In this document: positions 53,728-64,000 of the stretch, in pieces | Position numbering within the stretch: the stretch's first letter is position 1 | Layout of the letters: every line of letters begins with the position of its first letter | NCBI GenBank assembly: GCA_014843695.1 | Contig: CM026386.1 | Location: 16,269,489 to 16,333,488, forward strand | DNA length: 64,000 nucleotides | DNA from: Archivesica marissinica | Lineage: Eukaryota > Mollusca > Bivalvia > Venerida > Vesicomyidae | Direction of reading: 5' to 3' | Program-made: the position numbers and the translations under genes | Notes under the pieces: model-generated | Seen by the model: only the letters and a program-made list of their open reading frames with translations | Database searches by the model: none | Told to the model about the DNA's origin: nothing

Positions 53728-56700
53728 GTATAATGTGCTGCATGACATGTTATGGAGAAACAATGTGCTGTATGCCATGTTACGGAGAAACAATGTGCTG
53801 CATGACATGTTACGGAGAAACAATGTGCTGCATGACATGCTACGGAGAAACAATGTGCTGTATGACATGTTACGGATAAACAATGTACTGCATGACATGT
53901 TACGGAGAAACAATGTGCTGTATGACATGTTACGGATAAACAATGTGCTGCATGACATGTTACGGAGAAACAATGTGCTGTATGACATGTTACGGATAAA
54001 CAATGTGCTGCATGACATGTTACGGAGAAACAATGTGCTGCATGACATGTTACGGAGAAACAATATGCTGCATGACATGTTACGGGGAAACAATGTGCTG
54101 TATGACATGTTACGGAGAAACAATGTGCTGCATGACATGTTACGGATAAACAATGTGCTGTATGACATGTTACGGAGAAACAATGTGCTGTATGACATGT
54201 TACGGGGAAACAATGTGCTGCATGACATGTTACGGAGAAACAATGTGCTGCATGACATGTTACGGATAAACAATGTGCTGTATGCCATGTTATGGAGAAA
54301 CAATGTGCTGTATGACATGTTACGGAGAAACAATGTGCTACATGACATTTACGGAGAAACAATGTGCTGTATGACATGTTACGGAGAAACAATGTGCTGC
54401 ATGACATGTTACGGAGAAACAATGTGCTGCATGACATGTTACGGAGAAACAATGTGCTGCATGACATGCTACGGATAAACAATGTGCTGTATGCCATGTT
54501 ATGGAGAAACAATATGCTGCATGACATGTTACGGAGAAACAATGTGCTGCATGACATGTTACGGAGAAACAATGTGCTGTATGCCATGTTACGGAGAAAC
54601 AATGTGTTGTATGACATGTTACGGAGAAACAATGTGCTGTATGACATGTTACGGAGAAACAATGTGCTGTATGACATGTTACGGAGAAACAATGTGCTGC
54701 ATGACATGTTACGGAGAAACAATGTGCTGTATGACATGTTACGGAGAAACAATGTGCTGCATGACATGTTACGGAGAAACAATGTGCTGTATGACATGTT
54801 ACGGGAAACAATGTGCTGCATGACATGTTACGGAGAAACAATGTGCTGTATGACATGTTACGGAGAAACAATGTGCTGCATGACATGTTACGGAGAAACA
54901 ATGTGCTGCATGACATGTTACGGAGAAACAATGTGCTGCATGACATGTTACGGAGAAACAATGTGCTGTATGACATGTTACGGAGAAACAATGTGCTGCA
55001 TGACATGTTACGGAGAAACAATGTGCTGCATGACATGTTACGGAGAAACAATGTGCTGCATGACATGTTACGGGGAAACAATGTGCTGCATGACATGTTA
55101 CGGAGAAACAATGTGCTGCATGACATGTTACGGAGAAACAATGTGCTGCATGACATGTTACGGAGAAACAATGTGCTGCATGACATGTTACGGAGAAACA
55201 ATGTGCTGCATGACATGTTACGGAGAAACAATGTGCTGCATGACATGTTACGGAGAAACAATGTGCTGCATGACATGTTACGGAGAAACAATGTGCTGCA
55301 TGACATGTTACGAGGAAACAATGTGCTGCATGACATGTTACGGAGAAACAATGTGCTGTATGACATGTTACGGAGAAACAATATGCTGCATGACATGTTA
55401 CGGAGAAACAATGTGCTGCATGACATGTTACGGAGAAACAATGTGCTGCATGACATGTTACGGAGAAACAATGTGCTGTATGACATGTTACGGAGAAACA
55501 ATGTGCTGTATGACATGTTACGGAGAAACAATGTGCTGCATGACATGTTACGGAGAAACAATGTGCTGCATGACATGTTACGGAGAAACAATGTGCTGCA
55601 TGACATGTTACGGAGAAACAATGTGCTGCATGACATGTTACGGAGAAACAATGTGCTGCATGACATGTTACGGAGAAACAATGTGCTGCATGACATGTTA
55701 CGGAGAAACAATGTGCTGTATGACATGTTACGGAGAAACAATGTGCTGCATGACATGTTACGGAGAAACAATGTGCTGCATGACATGTTACGGAGAAACA
55801 ATGTGCTGCATGACATGTTACGGAGAAACAATGTGCTGTATGACATGTTACGGAGAAACAATGTGCTGCATGACATGTTACGGAGAAACAATGTGCTACA
55901 TGACATGTTACGGAGAAACAATGTGCTGTATGACATGTTACGAGGAAACAATGTGCTACATGACATGTTACGAGGAAACAATGTGCTGCATGACATGTTA
56001 CGAGGAAACAATGTGCTATATGACATGTTACGGAGAAACAATGTGCTGCATGACATGTTACGGAGAAACAATGTGCTGTATGACATGTTACGGAGAAACA
56101 ATGTGCTGTATGACATGTTACGGAGAAACAATGTGCTGCATGACATGTTACGGAGAAACAATGTGCTGCATGACATGTTACGGAGAAACAATGTGCTGCA
56201 TGACATGTTACGGAGAAACAATGTGCTGCATGACATGTTACGGGGAAACAATGTGCTGCATGACATGCTACGGAGAAACAATGTGCTGCATGACATGTTA
56301 CGGAGAAACAATGTGCTGCATGACATGTTACGGAGAAACAATGTGCTGCATGACATGTTACGGAGAAACAATGTGCTGCATGACATGTTACGGAGAAACA
56401 ATGTGCTGTATGACATGTTACGAGGAAACAATGTGCTGCATGACATGTTACGGAGAAACAATGTGCTGCATGACATGTTACGGAGAAACAATGTGCTGCA
56501 TGACATGTTACGGAGAAACAATGTGCTGCATGACATGTTACGGAGAAACAATGTGCTGCATGACATGCTACGGAGAAACAATATGCTGTATGACATGTTA
56601 CGGAGAAACAATGTGCTGCATGACATGTTACGGAGAAACAATGTGCTGCATGAAATGTTACGGAGAAACAATGTGCTGCATGACATGCTACGGAGAAACA

Positions 56701-56762
56701 ATGTGCTGCATGACATGTTACGAGGAAACAATGTTCTACATGACATGTTACGGAGAAACAAC
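53728..56762. repeat. 30-bp minisatellite, about 100 copies
   Basis: The unit joins ACGGAGAAACAATGTGCTGC and ATGACATGTT. The left part mixes ACGGATAAAC, ACGGGGAAAC and TGCCATG variants; the centre is nearly uniform. Two one-base deletions (near 54347 and 54804) shift the register. The unit has no stop in several frames on both strands, so frames of 600 to 820 codons appear, in both directions and in competing registers. This fits homogenised non-coding DNA rather than genes. Confidence 0.97.
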
Positions 56763-56765
56763 AGT

Positions 56766-57186
56766 GAGAGCACAGGTCCGTGATTGACATCGATTGAAAT
56801 CAATAGGATAGAAATAGTACATAATGTAGACTATGTCACCATGCAAATTGCAATAATCGCATTATGTGTAATATATGTCTTCCATTATGTATAGGATATA
56901 AGCAGAAAACGATCCAATATGTAACATAATGGACTGTGTGGCACCGAACACAGTGACAATAGATTCCATATTGGATCTGTTTGAGGTTTATATCATATTT
57001 AAAACACACAATTATATAACACGATCTTACTAATTAAAATCGTTAATTTCGTACATTTACGCATAGGATTTCATATAATGCACTGGACTTTTGACGGCAG
57101 TCCAATATTAATAATAATGGACTGCAGTACATAGGTATGACGTCACGATAGTGTTTAAGTCAAATAAACAGTACATAACGTAGACT
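56766..57186. other. Non-coding stretch
   Basis: A segment around 56820-56900 (GTAGACTATGTCACC, AATCGCATTATGTGTAATAT) recurs in diverged form around 57410-57470 after an inserted SINE B. No gene seen. Confidence 0.5.
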
Positions 57187-57410
57187 AGGTTCGATCATCC
57201 GTCTGGGTCTAATAAATTAACATTCTTTCAGATGGGCCTTTAAACCGAGGTCTCGTATCGGTGCTTTGGGTAAAAGAACCAGAGGATATTCTGGAATGGG
57301 TCTCTGTCTGTATCATTGTACTATCCTCCAAAAATATAAAATGACTAATCTCTTCAGGAAGCGTCGCTCATATGGGCAACCGGTAGCGACGATAAATAAA
57401 CGTAAAACAC
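57187..57410 (+). repeat. SINE family B, 5'-truncated
   Basis: From GGTTCGATCATCCGTCTGGG to GGCAACCGGTAGCGACGATA. Part of the body between the AAACCGAGGTCTCG and GTAAAAGAACC words is deleted. Confidence 0.85.
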
Positions 57411-57627
57411 ACTCTCTGTCACCACCCAAATTACACTAATCGCGTAGGTTGTAATATATTTCTTCGAGTTAAATCCAAACAATGAAGTATTGGAAATTAC
57501 CATTGGATCTCTAGTCATGCTCGTATTGTTACTACAACGCAGGCACATAATTGATATAGACAGACACATTTAGGGCCAACTTCCTGATTCGAGTTAACAA
57601 ATTGAATATAGTTATTACTGATAATGA

Positions 57628-57800
57628 AACAGAGATTTCGTATGGGTGCTGTACACAGTACACTTTATAAAAACCAGAGGAACATTTGGAATGCGGGGCT
57701 CTGTCTGTTCCGTATCATTGCACTATCATGTCTCCAACTCATAAAATGACAGATCTATTCTAGTGACGTCGCCCATGTTATGTGGGCAACAGAACGCAAA
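57628..57800 (+). repeat. SINE family B, old copy
   Basis: ATTTCGTATGGGTGCTGTAC, TCTGTCTGTTCCGTATCATT and a tail reduced to TGTGGGCAACAGAACGCAAA. Strongly diverged. Confidence 0.65.
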
Positions 57801-57849
57801 TAATAATAATTCATGTAATAACGACTTTATTTAACTAGATCATTTGTTT
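57801..57849 (-). repeat. LINE 3' end fragment
   Basis: AATAATAATTCATG and GACTTTATTTAACTAGATCA match the reverse complement of the LINE 3' tail at 59300 and 42828. Confidence 0.55.
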
Positions 57850-58058
57850 CAGCTGCGAAAGGTCCGGTGTTCGAGCCCCACTGGAGCCGTTACGATTGTG
57901 CCCTTAGGCAAGGCATTTAAATTCCACATTGCCTCTTCTCTCTCCCTCGTGGCGATGGATTCCATCAGGAATGAGGTCTCGAGAGTGATTTATATAAGTT
58001 GAAATAACTTGTTTCGCAATCTAGCTAAAATAAATTTGTATAAATAAAAAAAAAAAAT
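57850..58058 (+). repeat. SINE family C, 5'-truncated, A-rich end
   Basis: GCTGCGAAAGGTCCGGTGTT to AAATAAATTTGTATAAATA and a run of A. It directly follows the LINE fragment. Confidence 0.88.
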
Positions 58059-58081
58059 AGGCACACAAAACAAAACAATTA

Positions 58082-58274
58082 CAGTCTACATCCGTTATGT
58101 CGAATTCCGTCGAACCGAACAAAATACTTCGACATAACCGAAATTTTACTTAACGAAATTCGATATAAACAGATACAGGTATATGTAAAATGATAGTGTC
58201 TGAAACGGGACTTGATCCGACTTGATAACAGGAGAATTCGACATAACCGACCTTGACATAACGGATGTAGACTA
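58082..58274. mobile_element. Tigger/pogo-like MITE, copy 2
   Basis: The left end CAGTCTACATCCGTTATGTC after TA, and the right end GACATAACGGATGTAGACT. Better preserved than copy 1 at 18903, in the opposite sense at the left end but with the same interior. Non-coding, 193 bp. Confidence 0.82.
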
Positions 58275-58459
58275 ATATACAGCACATTTAAATGCATTAA
58301 ACACACTACATGCTATTATTGGAATTTTAGTCATAGAAGAGTTAGCGAAAGCTGCAAGTAAATATATATTTCTGATTTGAGTTCACGAATTAAAAGAAAA
58401 TTATGTTCTCTTGCGTGAAAATGAAATATAGGTGGAGCTCGTGAAACAGGTTTGCACAT

Positions 58460-58562
58460 TCCTCCGTGGTCGAGTGGTTACGGTTGACGCTGACTTGAAT
58501 ACCACTGTATACCCACCCGCTCAGACCGTGTCTCTTTATATGAAAATGTTGGCAAGCGTTCT
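58460..58562 (+). repeat. SINE family A, 5' part only
   Basis: CCTCCGTGGTCGAGTGGTTA and CCCGCTCAGACCGTGTCTC with a deletion in between. The rest of the element is missing. Confidence 0.75.
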
Positions 58563-58708
58563 CAGATAACAATCGGAAATGTTATTTGCGTTTTGAGCTA
58601 TTCTTTATAATGATTTAGGCTATAATGGATGTATAGTCAGTTTGAACAAGGTGATGAAGTAGCCATGGAAGATACTTAAAGATTATTTAATGATAAATAG
58701 TATACACG

Positions 58709-58756
58709 CAGGTTCGATCCCCTGTCTGACCCTAATACAATTTACAGTCGTTCAGC
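58709..58756 (+). repeat. SINE family B fragment
   Basis: GCAGGTTCGATCCCCTGTCT and ACAATTTACAGTCGTTCAG, the middle of family B only. Confidence 0.7.
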
Positions 58757-58875
58757 GACCAGTTTCAATAGCAAGACTTGAGCGGGGTATTATACATGTG
58801 ACCTGCTCCAAAATTGAGTGAAATGACTTAAATTGACTGACTGATGAGGCATTTTAAATATTATTTGGTAAAGCA

Positions 58876-59258
58876 TTCGAGATAATAGTGCTTGAGTAAA
58901 CACATCGCTTATAACAATACAAACTAATCACATATTTCTACTAGTATTACTTCAGATGATAGTGCTTGGATAAACACATCGCTTATAACAATACAAACTA
59001 ATCACATAGTTCTACTAGTATTACTTCAGATAATAGTGCTTGAGTAAACACATCGCTTATAACAATACAAACTAATCACATATTTCTACTAGTATTACTT
59101 CAGATAATAGTGCTTGAGTAAACACATCGCTTATAACAATACAAACTAACATATTTCTACTAGTATTACTTCAGATGATAGTGCTTGAGTAAACACCTCG
59201 CTTATAACAATACAAAATAATCACATATTTCTACTAGTATTACTTCAGATGATATTGT
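58876..59258. repeat. 74-bp tandem repeat, about five copies
   Basis: The unit has TTCAGATAATAGTGCTTGAG, TAAACACATCGCTTATAACA, ATACAAACTAATCACATA and TTTCTACTAGTATTAC. One unit lacks four bases (ACTAACATA). Confidence 0.93.
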
Positions 59259-59299
59259 ACAGTCTTTAGCACATTAATGATTTGTGCATTACCATGATT

Positions 59300-59773
59300 G
59301 CAATAATAATAATAATAATAATAAAGACTTTATTTAACGAGATAACTCATTTGAACAATCCACCATGAGGCCCTCAACAAATTAAAACATGAAATAGAAT
59401 GATGAAACATGTAAACAGTAAACCATTAAAACGTTCATAGGAAATAAGATATAAGCTGCAAGAACTAATACTTATATTCATGTATAATTGTAAATTATCA
59501 GTTTATTAGGTTATTGGTCTGTTCTTTGCCCCACCTGATATATAAAGCTTTGAAGTGTGGAACAGAGTGTACTGTTTTGATGTGATAAGGGAGGGAATTC
59601 CACAAGTGTGACCCTGAATATAAGAAAGATTTCCTAAAATCTTCAGTAGTTGGCTTAGGAGTGTAAAGTTGGAGATTGATGGATGCTCGCAAGTTTTGAG
59701 TTCGAACATCGGAAGTAAATCTGAATGACTCTTGCAGATAGACATGTGCTAGGTTATTGAGTGTTTTAAACAT
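59300..59773 (-). pseudogene. LINE 3' end with reverse-transcriptase protein C-terminus
   Basis: The minus strand encodes about 90 codons ending at 59498: FKTLNNLAHVYLQESFRFTS, then YTPKPTTEDFRKSFLYSGSH and LWNSLPYHIKTVHS. The SG-LWNSLP motif is typical of the C-terminal end of CR1/jockey-like LINE proteins. It is followed by a 3' untranslated region and an ATT-repeat tail (AAT on the plus strand at 59300-59325). Upstream domains are missing, as expected for 5' truncation. Confidence 0.82.
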
Positions 59774-59794
59774 TAAGACTAGTTACGCGAATGG

Positions 59795-60299
59795 CTGTCT
59801 TTAAGATGAGTTCATACTTATTTTCAAGATACACGTATATGTCATATCTGCACATTGTTATATAGATTGAATGTAATTAATTGCCTCATTCCCCATTGCT
59901 CCTCTACTAGACAATTCCATATACATGTATCAACATATTCCATTACATATTATATATACTTTCTCTACTTTTCAGCTTTGATATTACTATATTTTCTTAA
60001 ACTTTATTTATTTTACAACTATTGCGAAGCAAGTTTTAACAACTTATATTAATCACTCTCGTTGGCGCGGATGAAAGTATATATGTGGTCATTAGTGTGG
60101 GAGGAAACCAGAAGTACCCAGAGAAAACCCACCTGTCCGAGCTGGCGACCACCGTACCATCTCACATACTTCCCGGTCCGAGGATCGAACCCGGTTTGCA
60201 TTGACATCACTATATAATTCCAATGTGCCGTTTTCACTTATAGTCCTATCTTTTAATTAGTAGATAAATGAGAAAATCTCGTAAAATAACGTCTTTATC

Positions 60300-60300
<1 letters not shown>
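59795..60300 (+). repeat. LINE 3' untranslated region, split by a SINE
   Basis: Matches the reverse complement of 42828-43127 on both sides of an inserted SINE D (59994-60206). It lies head to head with the LINE copy at 59300-59773. Its tail runs into the ATC microsatellite. Confidence 0.72.
59994..60206 (-). repeat. SINE family D inside a LINE 3' region
   Basis: ATTTATTTTACAACTATTGC, the central CCAGAAGTACCCAGAGAAAA and GGTCCGAGGATCGAACCCGG. GATATTACTAT and GACATCACTAT on the two sides look like an aged target duplication. Confidence 0.85.
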
Positions 60301-60892
<592 letters not shown>

Positions 60893-61090
60893 GCACACAC
60901 TATGTCAATGGAGGGAAGGATGGAGTTATCTTTCACTTACCCGACGATAGTACTGTAACAAGTACACAGAAGAACAAATCACGACGGAACATTGCCCTGG
61001 AAACAGATGTGTAGAAAGGGTGGCTAGAAAGCTCAATTATATTTCATGTGATCAGTTAGTATTTAGAAAACTCAACAAAGCACCGATATA

Positions 61091-61590
61091 CAGTCAAACC
61101 TGTGTTAGTGGTCACCTCCATTAGCAGCCAACTTGTATTATATATACAGTCAAACTTGTGTTAGTGGTCACCTCCATTAGCAGCCAACTTGTATTATATA
61201 TACAGTCAAACCTGTGTTAGTGGTCACCTCCATTAGCAGCCAACTTGTATTATATATACAGTCAAACCTGTGTTAGTGGTCACCTCCATTAGCAGCCAAC
61301 TTGTATTATATATACAGTTAAACCTGTGTTAGTGGTCACCTCCATTAGCAGCCAACTTGTATTATATATACAGTCAAACCTGTGTTAGTGGTCACCTCCA
61401 TTAGCAGCCAACTTGTATTATATATACAGTCAAACCTGTGTTAGTGGTCACCTCCATTAGCAGCCAACTTGTATTATATATACAGTCAAACCTGTGTTAG
61501 TGGTCACCTCCATAAGCAGCCAACGTGTATTATATATACAGTCAAACCTGTGTTAGTGGTCACCTCCATTAGCAGCCAATTTGTATTAAG
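61091..61590. repeat. 56-bp minisatellite made from a transposon end
   Basis: About nine near-identical copies. The unit joins TATACAGTCAAACCTGTGTT, AGTGGTCACCTCCATTAGCA and GCCAACTTGTATTATA. CAGTCAAACCTGTG is the terminal repeat of the element at 9731-10375. The last copy runs on into AAGCAGCCACTTTCTGTGAT, further element-like sequence. Confidence 0.95.
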
Positions 61591-61611
61591 CAGCCACTTT
61601 CTGTGATTCCC

Positions 61612-61737
61612 TTGTTTATACACATTTATGTTACCTCGATTGCGAAACAAGTTCCTACAACTCCTAATAACTCTCGATACCTCATTCCTGATGGAATCCA
61701 TCGCCACGAGGGAGAGAGAAGAGGCAATATCCAATAT
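61612..61737 (-). repeat. SINE family C, truncated
   Basis: GTTTATACACATTTATGTTA to GAGAGAAGAGGCAAT. The head half is absent. Confidence 0.8.
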
Positions 61738-61796
61738 TATTCTCTTGCCTATTGTATATCAACCAATTGATAGGGAGAAGAACTATATGAGTTTTC

Positions 61797-62009
61797 TTTA
61801 TTTTAGCTCGATTGCGAAACACGTTCTTACAACGTATATTAATCGCTCTCGATACCTCATTCCTGATGGCATCCATGAATCCATCGCCACGAGGGAGAGA
61901 GAAGAAGCAACGTGGAATTTAAATGCCTTCCATAAGGGCACAATCACAACGGCTCCAGTGGGGCTCGAACTCCGGACATTTCGCACATGAAGCTATCACG
62001 ACTTCCACA
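61797..62009 (-). repeat. SINE family C
   Basis: TATTTTAGCTCGATTGCGAA to the head CTATCACGACTTCCAC, with a small internal duplication (GGCATCCATGAATCCATCG) and a gap in the head. Confidence 0.85.
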
Positions 62010-62452
62010 AATCCCTTTCTATCTACTGCTGTTGCACAATATGTAAAATGTTCATTTCTTGATTATACGTAAAATACTGAAATAAATAATGCTTAATATA
62101 ATACATTACCCCAGTTTATTCAAAATGGTGCACTATTTGTATATATAAGAAATGTTGAACCATTTTGAATATTATTAAATGGCTCACTGGACCTGAATAA
62201 ATAGCTATATTATGTTAATGTAAGGTTTCGGACGATGGTAATCAATAGCAACCATAAGTATGCGGATTTCATGAAATAACGAGTATTACAGCATTGCATT
62301 GCGTGGGGGTAAAAATATATAATGTTGTATATCGATGAATTTAAATAACTATTATGTTGTACCTTTTTATTTTAAAAATTTAAAACGAATAAAGATATGC
62401 AAGTTTATATTATAAGCAACAATTCTAAACCGAAATAGTTATTGAATCCAAG
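62010..62452. other. Non-coding stretch
   Basis: AT-rich. No gene or repeat seen. Confidence 0.5.
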
Positions 62453-62732
62453 CCCGTAGCCACACTTGAGGCACACCGACGCAGTTGCCTCGCTTAAAAT
62501 GTCCAAAGCAAAAACAAAATTAATTAAAAATTAAATAAATAAAATGCAAAAAAATATCCCTTTGCTGTGTAAAATGTTGACTGCTAGAGAGCTGAACGGT
62601 CAGTACATAATTATACGTCTAAACTCATTAAAACGTAGCAAATTGATTCTATATCCCAACAATTTTAAGGGGGAACATGCCCCAGGATCCCCGGACACCC
62701 CATACCCCCCTATAGATTGCCTTGTGTGCCAC
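62453..62732 (+). mobile_element. hAT-like remnant, internally deleted, right end lost
   Basis: The left part AAGCCCGTAGCCACACTTGA and the right subterminal GGGGGAACATGCCCC, CCCCGGACACCCC and CCCCCCTATAGATTG resemble the subterminal regions of hAT elements such as that at 16014-18210 (GGGGGAGCATGCCCCCG). The 49-bp array begins where the right terminus should be. Confidence 0.5.
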
Positions 62733-64000
62733 TATAAACCGTGCTATACGTATCGTGTATCGGTGCTTTTCACAGGGCAGATGGGACTATAAACCAAGGT
62801 ATCATGTATCAGTGCTATACACCGGGCAGATAGGACTATAAACCATGCTATACGCCTCGTGTATCGGTGCTATACACCGGGCAGATACGACTATTAACCG
62901 AGGTATCGTGTATCGGTGCTATACACCGGGCAGATAGGACTATAAACCGTGCTATACGCCTCGTGTATCAGTGCTATACACCGGGCATATAGGACTATTA
63001 ACCGAGGTATCGTGTATCGGTGCTATACACCGGGCAGATAGGACTATTAACCGAGGTATCGTGTATCGGTGCTATACACCGGGCAGATGTGACAATAAAC
63101 CGATGTATCATATATCGGTGCTATACACCGGGCAGATAGGACTATAAACCGAGGTCTCATGTATCGGTGCTATACACAGAGCAGATAGGACTATAAACCG
63201 AGGTATCTTGTATCGGTGCTATACACCGGGCAGATGGGACTATAAACCGAGGTATCATGTATCGGTGCTGTACACCGGGCAGATAGGACTATAAACCGAG
63301 GTACCATGTATCGGTGCTATACACCGGGCAGATAGAACTATAAACCGAGGTATCATGTATCGGTGCTATACACCGGGCAGATGGGACTATAAACCGAGGT
63401 ATCATGTATCGGTGCTGTACACCGGGCAGATGGGACTATAAACCGAGGTATCATGTATCGGTGCTATACACCGGGCAGATAGGACTATAAACCGAGGTAT
63501 CATACATAGGTGCTGTACACCGGGCAGATGGGACTATAAACCGCGGTATCGTGTATCGGTGTTATACACCGGGCAGATGGAACTATAAACCGATGTATCA
63601 TGTATCGGTGCTATACACAGGCAGATATGACTATAAACCGAGGTATCATACATAGGTGCTGTACACCGGGCAGATGGGACTATAAACCGAGGTATCATGT
63701 ATCGGTGCTATACACCGGGCAGATGGGAAAATAAACCGAGTTCTCGTGTATCGGTGCTGTACACCGGGCAGATGGGAAAATAAACCTGAGTTCTCGTGTA
63801 TCGGTGCTATACACCGGGCAGATGGGACTATAAACTGAGGTCTCATATATCGGTGCTATACACCGGGCAGATGGGACTATAAACCAAGGTAGTATGTATC
63901 GGTGCTATACACCAGGCAGATAGGACTATAAACTGAGGTATCATGTATCGGTGCTATACACCGGGCAGATGGGACTATAAACCGAGGTAGCATGTATCGG
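62733..64000. repeat. 49-bp minisatellite made from the interior of SINE B
   Basis: About 26 copies, continuing past the window edge. The unit joins CAGATGGGACTATAAACCGA, GGTATCATGTATCGGTGCTA and TACACCGGG. SINE B contains CAGATGGGACTTTAAACCGA, GGTCTCGTGTCGGTGCTT and TACACCGTGCA (see the reverse complement at 29680-29740 and 46690-46740), so the array is a tandem amplification of that segment. Confidence 0.94.

Noticed and set aside
53637..56803. Frames of 600-820 codons in the 30-bp array on both strands
   Set aside because: A 30-bp unit without stops gives this automatically. Competing frames on opposite strands and one-base deletions in the array speak against a gene.

Overview
The window looks like nuclear DNA from an invertebrate animal, most likely a mollusc and probably a bivalve. 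The reasons are intron-rich genes with GT-AG splice sites, a modular SRCR/EGF-type gene, piggyBac, hAT and pogo-like DNA transposons, several tRNA-derived SINE families, LINE fragments, and very abundant tandem repeats. Species assignment is inference. There are two runs of N: 1-233, and 30059-31058, which is exactly 1000 N and so probably a placeholder gap of unknown true size.

Layout. 1-14 kb: minisatellites with units of 50, 25, 78 and 58 bp, one gene-like ORF fragment, a pair of candidate exons around the 78-bp array, and a 645-bp TA-flanked DNA element. 14-19 kb: a shrunken piggyBac element with TTAA ends, a hAT element with a broken transposase, and a small pogo/Tigger-like MITE. 21.3-27.5 kb: a 6.16-kb element bounded by 36-bp inverted repeats and carrying a complete five-exon gene (734 codons plus stop, minus strand). 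Its protein resembles a family of uncharacterised proteins that I believe Pfam calls DUF7869, with an RNase-H-like DNCSGQNKN motif. This is the best candidate in the window for an undescribed mobile system. 27.6-29.5 kb: another TA-flanked inverted-repeat element. 31-40.7 kb: a 50-bp satellite of nearly 200 copies. 41-53 kb: exons of a minus-strand gene with the module order SRCR, SRCR, EGF-like, SRCR, all obeying one intron-phase rule, with introns full of SINEs, LINE pieces and a 36-bp array. 53.7-64 kb: a 30-bp array, more SINE and LINE pieces, a 74-bp array, an ATC microsatellite growing from a LINE tail, a 56-bp array made from a transposon end, and a 49-bp array made from the inside of a SINE.

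Tandem arrays add up to roughly 25 kb, about 40 percent of the resolved bases. Three arrays can be traced to their source sequence (a splice donor region, a transposon terminus and a SINE body), so the window records satellite birth in progress. SINE families A and B share one 3' tail, and families C and D share another. The SINE letters A to F are local labels used only here. Most long open frames in the window are artefacts of repeats whose unit lacks stop codons. The genes I support are the DUF7869-like gene, the SRCR/EGF gene, decayed transposases, and a few small or weak candidates.
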